A stretch of DNA of 64,000 nt from Acestrorhynchus altus. Its lineage: Eukaryota; Chordata; Actinopteri; Characiformes; Acestrorhynchidae. A program made the position numbers and the translations under genes. The notes beneath the pieces are model-generated. The model saw only the letters and a list, made by a program, of their open reading frames with translations, ran no database searches and was not told the origin of the DNA. The stretch lies in contig CM067513.1 of NCBI GenBank assembly GCA_034509495.1, forward strand, positions 19,908,819-19,972,818. The letters are read 5' to 3'. Below are positions 24,952 through 37,024 of this stretch, in pieces; the stretch's first letter is position 1, and each line of letters begins with the position of its first letter.

Positions 24952-25015
<64 letters not shown>
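24952..25015. repeat. (TA)n microsatellite
   Basis: Sixty-four bases of uninterrupted TA repeat, probably inside the klf11 3' UTR about 225 bases after the stop codon. Confidence 0.95.
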
Positions 25016-25021
<6 letters not shown>

Positions 25022-25839
25022 ACGTGAATATTCTTTCAGAAAAATGAATATTCTGTTCTTTACTGCCTAAAATATATAACAAAAATATTATGAATAATTA
25101 TCTACACTGTGATAATCACATTGTCTGTTCTTTTATTTAATACTTATTTTTAGTAAACAATGATGAATTAACTCTCTGGTCCTGTTGTTCTTCCACGCTG
25201 AGTGTTCTGTGGTAGGAACCGCCCCAAAGAACATGATGTTTCTGTCAAGGTCAAATAGAGGAAGCACAGCATGAAAAATAATTTTATGGTGATGACGAAG
25301 CACTGAGTAGTCAATATGTGGCCCCCAGGCTTTCTTCTAGTCATGCTCTTTCCTGTCTACTTTTGCTGACACAGCTCTGGAGTATTTCCTGTGTGCTTTG
25401 TGAGGTAGTGGGCTGTGGATCTTTGTTCTCACATTTAGAACTAATCCAGATCAGGCAGCCATGCAGTTAACAGTAGTGACTTCATTGACAGCAGCCAGGG
25501 CTTGGGATGAGTGAAGTCTAATATAGCAAATTTATATTCGAGTTCTTTGAAGTGTTTTGCTCCAGATTTAGCAAGTAACCTACATGTATCCAACAGATGT
25601 GATTGTGGACATCACTATAAACCATGTTTCACACACTGCCTCATTTTCTAGAGTATATAAAATTAAACTGAATACACATTTCTACATTTATAAAGGCCAC
25701 TTTCTTTATACACACATTGCACAAATATGCTTTTTCATAAATACAAAACTCTTTCAGACAGAATCCAACACAACTTTAAATCCAGACGCTGTGAGCTCAC
25801 AGCAGCTGTGAGAACAGAATGACTAACCATTCATTCGCA

Positions 25840-26030
25840 GAAAGAAAAAACGCATCACACGCCCAGTAACTATGTAAGCACGGTCCAATCAGATCGCGAG
25901 ACAGTACAGCCTAGTGGGAGGCGCGACCAATCAGTTTTCCCCAAACCCTTCCCGCCCCCTCTGTCTCACTGAGCGAGCTCTCAGGCGCTTCAGGCTCTGA
26001 ACTGTAAGAGCGCCACACTGTGGAGAAAAT
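25840..26030. promoter_or_regulatory. Promoter-like CpG island with CCAAT and GC boxes, no gene assigned
   Basis: CpG-containing stretch in otherwise AT-rich DNA. It has forward CCAAT boxes at 25885-25889 and 25927-25931, both in a CCAATCAG context, and CCCGCCCCC at 25951-25959. The words ATCGCGAG, GGCGCGACC and GAGCGAGCTC supply CpGs. No coding exon was recognised on either side. Confidence 0.5.
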
Positions 26031-26317
26031 CCAAGAAGCTTGAAACCTACAAAACAAAAAACAAACCAATTCAAAACGACAAAAAGATCATCAGTGTTGG
26101 TGTTGGTAATTGGTCCTGAATAAATTAAAGTCAGAATAATAAAAAAAAACATTGTTTTATGAAAACATTTTAAAGAGAAACCCATGGAGAATCCCAAGGT
26201 GCACTGAATGTGTTTCAATCTTTAAACGTAATGTTTCATTTCTTTTAATAACTCAGACAACAAAGTAACCCAGATTATTTGATGATATTATGATGATTAA
26301 AACACAAACTTTATATA

Positions 26318-26770
26318 CAGTGTATCTGGAAATATATACAGTGCTTCACTTTTTGCACATTTTGTTATGTTACAGCCTTATTCAAAAATGGATTCAATTC
26401 ATTTTCCCTCTATATTATACACACAATAGCCCACAATGACAAAGTGGGGAAATTTCATTTGAAATCTTTGCAAATGTATAAAAAAAATTAAATACAAAAC
26501 ATGTAACATGTACATAAGTATTCACAGCCTTTGCTCAATACTTCGTTGAAACACCTTTGGCAACAATTACAGTCTCAAGTCTTTTTGAGTATGATGCTAC
26601 AAGCTTGGCCCATCTGTTTTTCTCCCATTCTTCTTTGCAGAACCTCTCAAGGTCCAGCAGACTGGATGGGGAGAGTCGGTGCACAGACATTTTTAGATAT
26701 CTCCAGAGATGTTCAATCGGGTTCAAGTCTGGGCTCTGGTTGGGCCACTTAAAGTTATTCACAGAATTGT
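26318..26770 (-). mobile_element. Tc1-like transposon, one half only
   Basis: Starts after a TA with CAGTGTATCTGGAAATATAT and continues with ACATTTTGTTATGTTACAGC and CACAATGACAAAGTGGGGAA, the standard terminal region of a widespread fish Tc1 family. The minus strand encodes the transposase C-terminus, including NQSPDLNPIEHLWRYLK with the catalytic glutamate, SLLDLERFCKEEW and ending AKGVSTKY. The N-terminal half and other end are absent. Confidence 0.85.
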
Positions 26771-29090
26771 ATAACATACATTAAATTTAGAAAATATATA
26801 TTGTGTAGTGTGGGTTTTACAAATGAACACGATGATTTTTTTTTTAAACTTTGTGTTAATCAGTCCATCACTGTTCAATTTCTCACCACAGGATGACTAC
26901 AGCCTATATATTTTCACTGAATCATTCTTACCTTAGCAGTGACACAGACACAAGCAACACAACAGGTGTCTGATACACATGTATTCACACCAAACACACA
27001 TCTACATCAATGCCACTGCTGAGCTCATAATGGCCCAAACACCCAAATTTTAAATGAACAACGGTGGTCGCCTTCAGTTGCTGAATATGGTATGGAACTG
27101 ATAAAGTGTGCAATAATGGATAGGTTCAAGTTATACACTCAACCAGCACCTATATTGTGTTTTTAAATGAAAAACCTGAGAAATGTTGGGGGACAGAGTA
27201 ACAAAGTGAAGTAACTTAGGACTAGTAATTGAAACCTGTAATTTAAACCTTTTCTTTTTCAAATTATTGTAACTAAACTAAATTCAAGTCCCATGTCATT
27301 CAAATGCTTTATCTGAAGTAATAATGTAGTTAAAACAGAACATTTTAGTTGCAGTTACCATCAGGTCTCAGATATTTCAATGTTTATCAATGTTTTCAGT
27401 GTTTAAACGGGTCTTGGTTTGTGTTTATGCTCAGTACTCATCTTGCATTGAAACGGTGCAAGGCAACTGTTATTACTTGAAATAGCACTAAATTACAATA
27501 AAATAACATTTACTATCCAATTTCATTTATTACTAATATATTTTGCAATAAGTAATTCTTTAGCCAAGCATGTAGGTATTTAAAAATGATTAAAAAGATT
27601 TTAAAATAAGCATTATAGTATGTAAGGCATACACCTGAAAGCAGCTTCAGTTGCTGAGAGAGAGTTGTTGAGAGTCCAGAGGGAGCTCAGTCAGAAGCAA
27701 ACAGTTAATCTACGGTTTAAGGACTTCCATCCACAAACACTGCCTACTTTTCCAAACATGACACTTGGATGTAATACAGGTAGTCTGTACCTGTAAAATA
27801 CATACAGCATATATTTCCAAGTCCCTTAAAGGCAGGTAGTCAGCTGGCTATATTGTAGAACAATACCAGGTAACTGTTCCATGCAAAAAGCTTCATAACT
27901 CAGGACCATGGTTCACATGGTTCATATCTCCAGTCTAGTGATAAAGTGATAAATCCTTTCAGGTCTCAGAGCAATCACTATCTTATTTCAATATAAAACA
28001 AAATCTGGATGACTGCTTTTATGAAGTTTTAATTCCCAACCTTTCAGTTTCAAGCAAGTCTGAGAGCAATATCTAGTGTTTCATCGTACAAGAGAATCTT
28101 GTTATAGACTGTTACAAATTGTTACTAAATAATCAGTAATACAGACAAAATTATATTAAAAAAATTACATTAAAACACAAAAGTGCAGGAAAGTAATTTG
28201 TTAAAAGGCCCCTGGACCCTTTTATCTAATGAATGTCTACATAAATGTTTATTCAGTAAACATTTACATTTCCAGCACAACTTTGCACTGCAAACTAGAT
28301 GCAACTGCATCTGTTCCATCTTAAATGCAGCAACAGATACATTTAACTGTGAATGAAACTGCCACAGTATTTAAGGTGGAATGGCAAATGAGAAAAAGCT
28401 CTGTGTACTAAAAATGACACATCCTAGTTACTTTAGTAATGTTAGTAATGTTTTGTAAAACAGCTTGTTGCTAATGTTTGCTTCTCTACAACTAACTCGC
28501 TTGTGTTTAGCTCATGCTTGCACCTTTTTAGTTGTTTTCTTTTCCACCTTAAATCCTATAGGTGGTATGGAAGCAGTTCCATTCATAGTACAAGATAACC
28601 CATACAAGTCTTATCTTAAACAAATCATGGTGGACATGCATACTGATTAAAAGGATGCCTTTTTACAACCATATATTCAGTGATGGATTGTGGTGCCTTG
28701 AGCTAAAGAAATCTGCAAGGTACACAAAGATTTCAGATTAAACTGCATTTTTGTTTTAAACAAAAATAACCAAAGATGATCAGGTTTTGCACTGAATTAA
28801 GTTTCTTTGTTTGCATGTATATAAACAACACATGAATATTTTATAGTTTGGAAAAACTGAGGTATTTGTATATTCATTCAAAGATTTATTTCACTTCCAG
28901 CACACCTATTATAGATTATAGACTGGGTTGCCATTTTATCAGGAGTTCCAAGCATCGAAGGTTTACAATGACAAACATGTTGCATTTGTTTGTCCTCATC
29001 CAATCCATTCCTTGTTAGGTTGAGCCCCTCTAACTGAACAAGTTCGGGTAGTGTGCCCTTTAATGTAAGGGCACCCATTATTGGCCGGTT
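26771..29090. other. Gene-free intergenic DNA
   Basis: AT-rich sequence with no recognised exon. One element-like segment with short inverted ends lies at 28370-28553. Confidence 0.65.
28370..28553. mobile_element. Candidate MITE with 12-bp terminal inverted repeats
   Basis: TTTAAGGTGGAA at 28370-28381 is mirrored exactly by TTCCACCTTAAA at 28542-28553. A clear target duplication was not seen, and the family is unassigned. Confidence 0.5.
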
Positions 29091-29094
29091 CCAA

Positions 29095-29290
29095 TTGTTC
29101 AAATCAAATCAAGATGTATTTATATAGTGCTTGTTACAACTGATGTCACAGATTAGCTTTACAGAAATAAAAAAAAAAATAAAAGGTGAGCAACACATGA
29201 ACAAAGGATAAGACATAACCCCCCTGGTGAGCAAACCAGAGGGCAGTTCCCCTAACAGTTCCCCCATTATTGGCCACTTGAGCATAATGC
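29095..29290 (-). repeat. Dispersed repeat, copy 1 (antisense)
   Basis: AAATCAAGATGTATTTATAT at the left is the reverse of the ACAAATACATTTTGATTTGA tail at 29730-29755. The following segment has ACACATGAACAAAGGATAAG and CCCCCTGGTGAGCAAACCAG. This makes 29095-29290 an antisense copy of the element at 29540. Confidence 0.7.
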
Positions 29291-29539
29291 TTAGTTTCTT
29301 CTCATTTCCTTCCCCAATTGACTTGCGTTAACTGGGAATTCCTTGGAATTTCATCAGTTGATTGATGATCCCCTGTGGCGACCCCTTAAAGGAGCAGCCG
29401 AAAGAAGAAGAAAACTAGTATGTCCACCAACGAACTAACATCACTTCAGTAGACCTAGAGTATTAGAACAGACGTGTGGGGGTCCAGTGTCCCCTTACTA
29501 AATATGTATAAGTAGTTTGACCAGATGAGGAGGGGTCCC

Positions 29540-29755
29540 TTCCTTGTGTGCCTGGTTCCTCCCAAGGTTTCTTCTTCCAGCTCTGAAGGAGATTTCCTTG
29601 CCACTGTGCCCCTTTGGTTTGCTCACCGGGGGGGTTATGTCTTATCCTGTGTTCATGTGTTGTTCACCTTTTCATTTTTTTATTTCTCTAAAGCTGCTCT
29701 GTGACAACATCAGTTTTGAAAAGTGCTTCACAAATACATTTTGATTTGATTTGAA
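29540..29755 (+). repeat. Dispersed repeat, copy 2 (sense)
   Basis: Runs from CCTGGTTCCTCCCAAGGTTT through TTGCTCACCGGGGGGGTTAT to a 3' tail of AAAGTGCTTCACAAATACAT. This is the usual ending of an abundant fish SINE or LINE tail. It faces the antisense copy at 29095-29290, with about 250 bases between them. Confidence 0.7.
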
Positions 29756-30234
29756 GAATGGAGCAAAATCCCCAAGTGGTTGAAATTTGTAACAGCTGAT
29801 ACTGGGTTCCTTTGGGTTAATAAAAGAACATTGTCACCTTACTATGATAGAACATTTTAAGGCAGCAGCTTTTAGTCCTTGAAGAACTGAAAGCTCACTG
29901 AGGTGTAGAGCTCAACAGTCTCCAGCAGTGATGGCATGCAACAGATCAAACTGAAATGGGAAGATGAATACAGCTCTCTGGAGGAAAAAGTAAACAGTAA
30001 GCAATTTCATAAAAGAAAAATGAAACATCCAGGCCACTGAAAAGGTGTAAATATAATAAATGAGATCCCATTGTACAGAAGACATCACATAACACCACAT
30101 TATGTAACAACTCAGAATTTGGAGAAGTTAGAAAGCTACATTATTTTGGGCAGTATTTAGAGGAACAAACTGACTTTTATTAAACACATGTATTATTTAC
30201 AACTCACCAAATTACAGCCAAACATCTTCTAAAA

Positions 30235-30400
30235 AAACAACATATGAAATAAAGGATAAGACATAAACCCCTGATGAGAAACCAAAGGGTGACAGTGGCA
30301 AAGAAAAACTTCCTCAGAGCTGGAGGAAGAAACCTTGGGAGGAACCAGGCTCACAGACCCATCCTCCTCTGGTCAAACTACTTATACATAGTTAGTTAGG
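30235..30400 (-). repeat. Dispersed repeat, copy 3 (antisense)
   Basis: Contains AAAGGATAAGACATAAACCC, CTTGGGAGGAACCAGGCTCA and CCATCCTCCTCTGGTCAAAC, matching the elements at 29095 and 11430. Confidence 0.65.
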
Positions 30401-31139
30401 GGACACTGGAGCCCCACACATTAGCTGTAATTCTCAGGTGTGCTGAAGTAATGATAGCTTGATGGTGGACATAATAGTAACAGTAACAGCTAAACAGAGT
30501 CAGTGTACATTTCTACATAGTTGGTGACAGCTGGTGTAACTATGCTGAGACATTAACTACCAAAAGCTACACTGAATCTGAACACAGAGTCCCAATTATT
30601 ATGTGGAAGGTTATTCCAGATCATGTGGAATAGTCCATAAACAAAGGTTATTCCATAAAAGTGCCTGCCTGACTGACTAGTGAAGGATTAAGGTATGAGC
30701 GGGAAAGTGACCGTTTTAACTCAGCTTCTGTCCGAAGCTGTTAGATGAGCTATTTCTCCTCAGCTCATTGGTGGTTTTTTAGGTAAGAATATGATTTGGC
30801 ATGATTGAGTGTTTCTGAAGTTAATTTAATTCACTTTAATTAATTAATTATTACAACTGTAACAGTTATTTAAAGTACATTGTATGTATGTATTGTATTC
30901 ATTTCAAATTCTTGTAAATACATTTCTTTTCTTTACATTTTCTTGTTTAACGTGAGTCACTTGGTTACTTCGCTGGATATCTCAGTGAAATGACTTTGAG
31001 ATGAAGAAAACAAGCATTAGTCAGCTAGCAGGCCAATGAACCATTCATCAGAATCTCCTCTGTAAACTTGGTCTAGCAAACAGTTAACATTAGATCTATC
31101 CACCTACATCGGTTGGTACATACACTGGTAAAATCTAAC

Positions 31140-31440
31140 AGGACCGCCCTGGCTTCACACTTTTCACTTGAGTGACTCTGGACTCATCAAGCCTGTTTAA
31201 TCATATAAACACAGAGCACACCAACCCTGTGCTCTGAGTATATATCACAAAAATGAGCATTTTCACCTGCTTAATACCTGCCCTGTGGTGGTCTTGTGAG
31301 GTCCTGACCACTGAAGATTAGGGTTAAAGAAGGCTAAAAAAGAATGGGGAGAAACAGATGGACTACAGATCTACAAAGTGTGAGGTAACAGCAGCTGATA
31401 CAATAGGTAGTGAGAGCACAGCTGGTGATAATGTTATAGG
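31140..31440. mobile_element. Degraded DNA-transposon-like repeat
   Basis: TACCTGCCCTGTGGTGGTCT, GGTCCTGACCACTGAAGATT and CAGATGGACTACAGATCTAC are phrases of a long non-coding fish repeat. The other end of that repeat is represented at 57895-58110. Family not assigned with certainty. Confidence 0.55.
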
Positions 31441-31443
31441 TGA

Positions 31444-31445
<2 letters not shown>

Positions 31446-31488
<43 letters not shown>
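31446..31488. repeat. (TA)n microsatellite
   Basis: Forty-three bases of TA repeat at the right edge of the repeat relic. Confidence 0.95.
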
Positions 31489-31491
<3 letters not shown>

Positions 31492-31744
31492 ATATTATGT
31501 GTTCGTTTTATGTCTTATTTTATGTTACATTCTATTAAATTATAGAATTTATAGAATTATGCTATTATTAGCATGTAATTTGCTTTAGTGGAAACAATGG
31601 GAAAACTAACCAAACCAAACGCATGAAGGGCTTCGTATAAACATCCCCTGAAAGTTCCCAGAATGTTTCCTGTTGATCCTACAAATGTCCTATAAGGATG
31701 TCTTCTGTAACACTTTGATGACTCTACAAGGCCTAAGAAACCTT

Positions 31745-32938
31745 TAGGTAAACTCCAGACAGTCTGTCATGTGCCTTTTACTGAAGAGTGGGGTCTGTCT
31801 GGCCACTCTATTGGTTTGAGTGGAGTGCTGGAGAAATGGTTGTCCTTCTGGAAGGTTCTCCTCTCTCCACAAAGCAAAGTTGGAGTTGTCAGAGTGACCA
31901 TTGGGTTCTTGTTCACCTCCATGTCTAAGGCTCTTCTACCACAATCACTCAGTTTGGCCGGGTAGTCAGATCTAGGAAGAGTCCTGGCAGTTCCAGACTT
32001 CTTCCATTTATGAATGATGGAGGGCACTGTTCTCAATGGGACCTTCAATTTTCTGTAGCCTTCCCCAGACCTGTGTCTCGATACAATCCTGTCTCAGAGG
32101 TCTACAGACAATTCCATAGACTTCATGGCTTGGTTTGTGTTCTGACATACACATAAATTGGGACCTTATATAAACATGTGCATGCCTTTCCAAATCATGT
32201 CCAATCAACTGAATTTTTCACAGCTGTACTCCCATCAAGCTATAGAAACACTTGAAGGATGATCAGTGGAAATAAGATGCACCTGAGCTCAACCTGAGTG
32301 TCAAGTTGTAAGGAGCCGCCCACAATGATGCTGCCTAGCCCCCAGGGGGAGCTTGGCGACTGGAAAACCTTATAAATAACATGACTGAGTTCAGGTGTGG
32401 TTTGTTTATTTAAGCAGCTCATGCCTCTCTGTTTCTTGGGGTCTGTTTCCTCCTGAGATGCTGCTGGCAATCTCTGGTATTTTCCCTTCTCAACCTGTCC
32501 CTTCTCCAATGTGAGAAGTGTTACAACCTTTCTTTAAAAAATATCTTTTTCCCTCTGCCTCCACCAAGCAAATGGGGCAGAGCTTTACTTCCTTTACTAC
32601 CAATAAGACACTTGCAGCTCCCATATAGAGCAGTGGTAAGCATGCCGCTCTTCATCTTGGAGTTTGATCCCCGCTTGTACCTGGCCTGCTTTGTTATTTG
32701 TATTTGAGTTCAAACCCTGGTGGGTTTACAAATTAAATTCCACCTAGGTTGTGCCCCGTGACACAAGTACATAATATTTTTGTGTTTATTTGCAATAAAT
32801 GTGCAGATTTCAAAGAAAAATCACTTTGTCATCGTAAAAGTGCTGTGTGTAGAATTTTATCCCTTTTGGAATAAGCCTGTAACATAATAAAATGTGCAAA
32901 AAGTGAAGCACTGTGGATACTTTCCAGATGCACTGTAG
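31745..32938 (-). mobile_element. Tc1-like transposon, 5' half, interrupted by a tRNA-like insertion
   Basis: Minus-strand sequence from about 32300 down to 31745 encodes the N-terminal part of a Tc1 transposase. Legible words include VPLRTVPSIIHKWKKSGTAR, LPRSDYPAKLSD and CGRRALDMEVNKNPMVTL, with frameshifts. The terminal region reappears at 32810-32938 (CACTTTGTCATCGTAAAAGT to TTTCCAGATGCACTGTAG), so about 500 bases (32300-32809) interrupt it. The catalytic C-terminal half is missing. Confidence 0.75.
32590..32760 (+). mobile_element. tRNA-derived SINE-like insertion
   Basis: TAGAGCAGTGGTAAGCATG fits a polymerase III A-box. About 40 bases later GAGTTTGATCCCCGC resembles a B-box with one change. 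It lies inside the interrupted Tc1 copy. No cloverleaf fit good enough for a functional tRNA gene was found. Confidence 0.5.
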
Positions 32939-32939
32939 A

Positions 32940-33150
32940 CCCACTGTGCTTGCATTAAACACGTGTCTGGAGCAGTGGGCAGCCCCATCCACAGCACTCA
33001 GGGAGCAGCTGGGGAATTAAGTGCTTTTCTCAAAGGCACTTCAGTCATGTCCTGCCAGTTCAGTGAATCAAACCGGCAACCTTCCCAGTCACCAGGCTGG
33101 TTCTCTAATCACCAATCAACAGCTGCCCCTGCCAGGCAACCATACCACTC
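32940..33150 (-). mobile_element. SINE-like repeat (antisense)
   Basis: GGCACTTCAGTCATGTCCTG, GAATCAAACCGGCAACCTTC and CTCTAATCACCAATCAACAG are antisense phrases of a tRNA-derived fish repeat; the second is the reverse of a B-box-type GGTTCGATTC region. Confidence 0.55.
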
Positions 33151-33639
33151 TGACTACATTCAACCCTGCTGAAAGTAAACCTCATTACATTACAGTAATG
33201 TATTTGTCACAAATTGTTTAGACCATGACAAAAGATGTTTTGTTGAGCCCGTACAGGAGTAGCAGGCTCCAAATTGTCCCCAAGAGGCAAATCATGCAGG
33301 ATGTCATCAAAGGTTTTAAGAGATAATCCAAGAAACTGCAGATCTTTGTAGCCTTATCAGTGTCCAAATATCCACCATAAAAAAAGAGGCTGGGTTTTTG
33401 AATCATAAAAAAGAAAACATGAATCCATGAATTGTTTGGTAGAAAACCTGAAGCTGAAACATAATTGGGTAGATTACAATCCAAAATAGAAAATGTAATT
33501 CACATCCGAATGCTTGACGAGCAACAAAATGGGTATTTTGGCGTGGCCTAGTCAAAGTCCAGCAGATATGATTTGACAGGGCTATGAATGTGCAATTCAT
33601 GCAAGCAAACCAATATATCTGTATGTATCTGTGTATATA

Positions 33640-34767
33640 CAGTGCCTTGTGAATATTTGGCCCCCTTGAACTTTTCAACCTTTTGCCACATTTCAGGCTT
33701 CAAACAGAAAGATATAAAATTTTAATTTTTTTGTGAAGAATCAACAAGTGGGACACAATCGTGATACAAAAAGATTTCTCAAGCTTTAAACATCTCAAGG
33801 AGCACTGTGCAAGCAATCATATTGAAATGGAAGGACCACTGCAAATCTACCAAGAGCCTGCCATCCCTCTAAACTTTCATCTTGAACAAGAAGACTGATC
33901 AGGGATGCAGCCAAGAGGCCCATGATCACTCTGGATGAACTGCAGAGATCTACGGCTGAGGTGGGAGAGTCTGTCCATAGGACAACAATCAGTCGTACAC
34001 TGAACAAATCTGGCCTTTAACGATATGTTTGGCATGAAAGCAACACAGCTCATCACCCTGAACACACCATCCCCACTGTCAAACATGGTGGTGGCAGCAT
34101 CATGGTTTGGGCCTGCTTGTCATCAGCAGGGACAGGGAAGATGGTCAAAATTGATGGGAAGATGGACAGGGCCAAATACAGGACCATTCTGGAAGAAAAC
34201 CTGTTGGAGTCTGCAAGAGACCTGAGACTGGGACGGAGATTTATCTTCCAACAAAACAATGATCCAAAACATAAAGCCAAATTTACAATGGAATGGTTCA
34301 CAAATAAACGTATCCAGATGTTGGAAGGGCCAAGTCAAAGTCCAGATCTTAACGCAATTGAAAATCTGTGGAAAGAGCTGAAGACTGCTGTTTACAAACG
34401 CTCTCCATCCAACGTCACTGAGCTCGAGCTGTTTTGCAAGGAAGAATAGGCAAGAATTTCAGTCTCTTTATGTGCAAAACTGATAGAGACTTACCCCAAG
34501 CGACTTGCAGCTGTATTTGCAGCAAAAGGTGGCGCCACAAAGTATTAAAGCAAGGGGGACGAATAATATTGCACGCCCCACTTTTCAGTTTTTTATTTGT
34601 TAAAAAAGTTCAACACATCCAATAAATTTCATTCCACTTCACAATTGTGTCCCATTTATTGTTGATTCTTCACAAAAAATGTTTACTTTATATCTTTATG
34701 TTTGAAGCCTGAAATGTGGCAAAAGTTTGAAAAAGTCAAGTGGGCCGAATACTTTCGCAAGGTTTAT
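33640..34767 (+). mobile_element. Tc1-like transposon, nearly full length but inactive
   Basis: Starts at a TA with CAGTGCCTTGTGAATATTTG and ends with the inverted CGAATACTTTCGCAAGG. The N-terminal part is frameshifted (about 33785-34020). A clean C-terminal frame at 34102-34449 reads MVWACLSSAGTGKMVKIDGK, FIFQQNNDPKHKAKF, SPDLNAIENLWKELK and ELELFCKEE. The usual catalytic DNDPKH is NNDPKH here, so the second DDE aspartate is lost, while the glutamate of IENLW remains. The length of 1.13 kb is short of the usual 1.6 kb. Confidence 0.88.
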
Positions 34768-34769
34768 AT

Positions 34770-35990
34770 TGGTAGGTGTGTCTAGCCCTTTTTTGCTGAA
34801 GCAACCCTAAATTGAGTCTCAGCAGTTTTTTTTTTTGCTATGGCTTCATTTATAAAACAGTTTCTCTGAGAAACTGTAAGAAGTTTAAACCAAGAGTTAA
34901 AAATCACATTTTAACAATGAAAATACAAGAGTCCACCTCCCAATTCTCTTTGCGGATGCTACTGACATGACAATTACAGATAATTACAGTCCTGCCTTTC
35001 AACAAAAAGCTTGCTAATTACTTCACTGGCCATAGTAGGGCAATCAGATGCTATGAAAAATCCTAAACTGTTATCAAACATTAGTTATTTGCCTGTTATA
35101 TTTGCCAGTTGGCTGGAATTGAAAGCCCCAAATGACTGTACAATGTAGTTACATTTGGTTGGGGTGGTTAACACTGGTCTCATTTAGTGCTCTGCACTCC
35201 TATAGCTTTATACTACAATCACTCATTGCTTAATGTTGCTAAGGTCATTGTTGCTAATGTCAAATTATTTATTTAAAGGGGCAAACAGATGATTCATGTA
35301 ATGGATAGCTCACGTCACTCTTAAATTAAGAATTAAATCTATCTAAATAAATTTATTGTCTACCTTAACAACTTCTGATCTGTCAAACACTCAGTATGTT
35401 TATACAAGTGTAGGTCATAAGTTCTAATCCACAGCCACACTAAGACACACTCCACTTTGTGTCACTTTGTATCCCTCATTCTTTTCATTAATCTTCAACA
35501 ACACCAATCAACCACTTGGCAACACAATAAGCACCCATTTAGAAAGTTAATTTCTAGTTTATACACTGATTATTCTTTTTCAGCCCTGGCTGAATGCAAA
35601 CACTGCACTTTAACCACCCAAGGCAAAAAGTTTGGCCACCCCAATTTACTATTGATTGCCATGCACTCTATTCACCACCAGGTGGAGACTGTGACCATAC
35701 ACTTATCCAGACGTCGGGGTGCTGAAGGGGCCTTCATCCACCCCCTAAAACCAAAGTCTGTTGATGTGCATTCCAGTCCTGCAGGGTGGAGGGCTGAAGA
35801 ACAAATGTGGTCAGGAAATGGAAATTAAATACACATTCCAGACATGTACATTTTTTCCATGCCTTGAAACAACTGAGCTTAGTATGCAAGAAAATACCTC
35901 CTTTTGTAATACATTCAGATCAACAGTACAGAACTGAATGTAGTGCTAAAATGCAGTGTTGTACAGTGAATCATATGGAACATGAGCCTC
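34770..35990. other. Gene-free DNA downstream of cys1
   Basis: AT-rich sequence without a recognised exon or intact mobile element. A GC-richer 200-base piece at 35600-35820 has no recognised homology. Confidence 0.6.
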
Positions 35991-35996
35991 TTTATT
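35991..35996 (-). terminator. Candidate polyadenylation signal of cys1
   Basis: AATAAA on the minus strand, about 217 bases past the cys1 stop codon. Confidence 0.55.
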
Positions 35997-36212
35997 GCAC
36001 AATGACAAGAGAATACAATTATATTGGCAAATGTCTTAAATAATACAAAAAAAACTGTGTAGCTTATTGTGAAAATACAATTTTATATAGAAACTCCTCC
36101 GGGCACATGAGACTTTTATACAAAAAGGCTTATACTCTTGTGTACTGTAATACAGCTAGTATTTAGGAAATGCATCATTAGTATTCTGACTCATCCTCAT
36201 CTCATCCTTAAG

Positions 36213-36965
36213 TTAACTGAATTCTCTCTCTATGATGTTCATCAGGTCTTCTTCTGAAGCAGCATAAAAGACAGACAAAGCCAGCACTGGTCGCTCACAA
36301 AGTCCTGGAACACTGTATAGGAAGAAACAGCACTTTTTTATGTATGACAGAAATGCTCTATCAGTGTATTCATTTTACACACATCAACAAGAAATGTGAA
36401 AGAGACTCTGGGCAAGAACCAGTGTTTAAAACCATGTCCTCCTGAAAGGCAGCACTGGATGTTATATAAATAATGCTGACATGGTTATGCTACACCTGAA
36501 GCTTCATTAGCCAAGGGGCAACCTGTTGTTGGAAGCAGAGCATCACTTATCAATAATTCATAGAAAAGAGGCTTCTTACCTAGCTGCCTTTGTGCACATT
36601 GGATCTGCTCTCCCAGCTTTCTCTTCTGCCATTTGCTTCTGTGGAGATATACCTTTCCAAATGAAATGCGTAACCTTGCCTGGATTATTACATTTTAAAG
36701 TGTATTATTCCTAAATGTAAAGGAGTGTGGAATGTTTTAATAATAAGCACATTACTTCCTACTGTAATCAATAATCTTTAATCATAGCATTGTATTTCCC
36801 CACTATTGTACACCATCAAAATGTGCCATAGCAAGACATTCCTAGACATTTTCACAATATATATCATGACATTATGACTAGTGTTTATCATGATTATTAC
36901 TAGTACATCTCAAAAATAGAATTTTATGGAAATTTTCATATTTGTTCATAATTTAATTCAAAATG

Positions 36966-37024
<59 letters not shown>

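Larger units (their letters stand above)
24728..26310 (+). other. klf11 3' UTR and gene-free flank
   Basis: Sequence after the klf11 stop includes a 64-base TA microsatellite. No AATAAA is obvious in the first 500 bases, so the polyadenylation site is unresolved. The promoter-like island at 25840-26030 is described separately. Confidence 0.6.
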
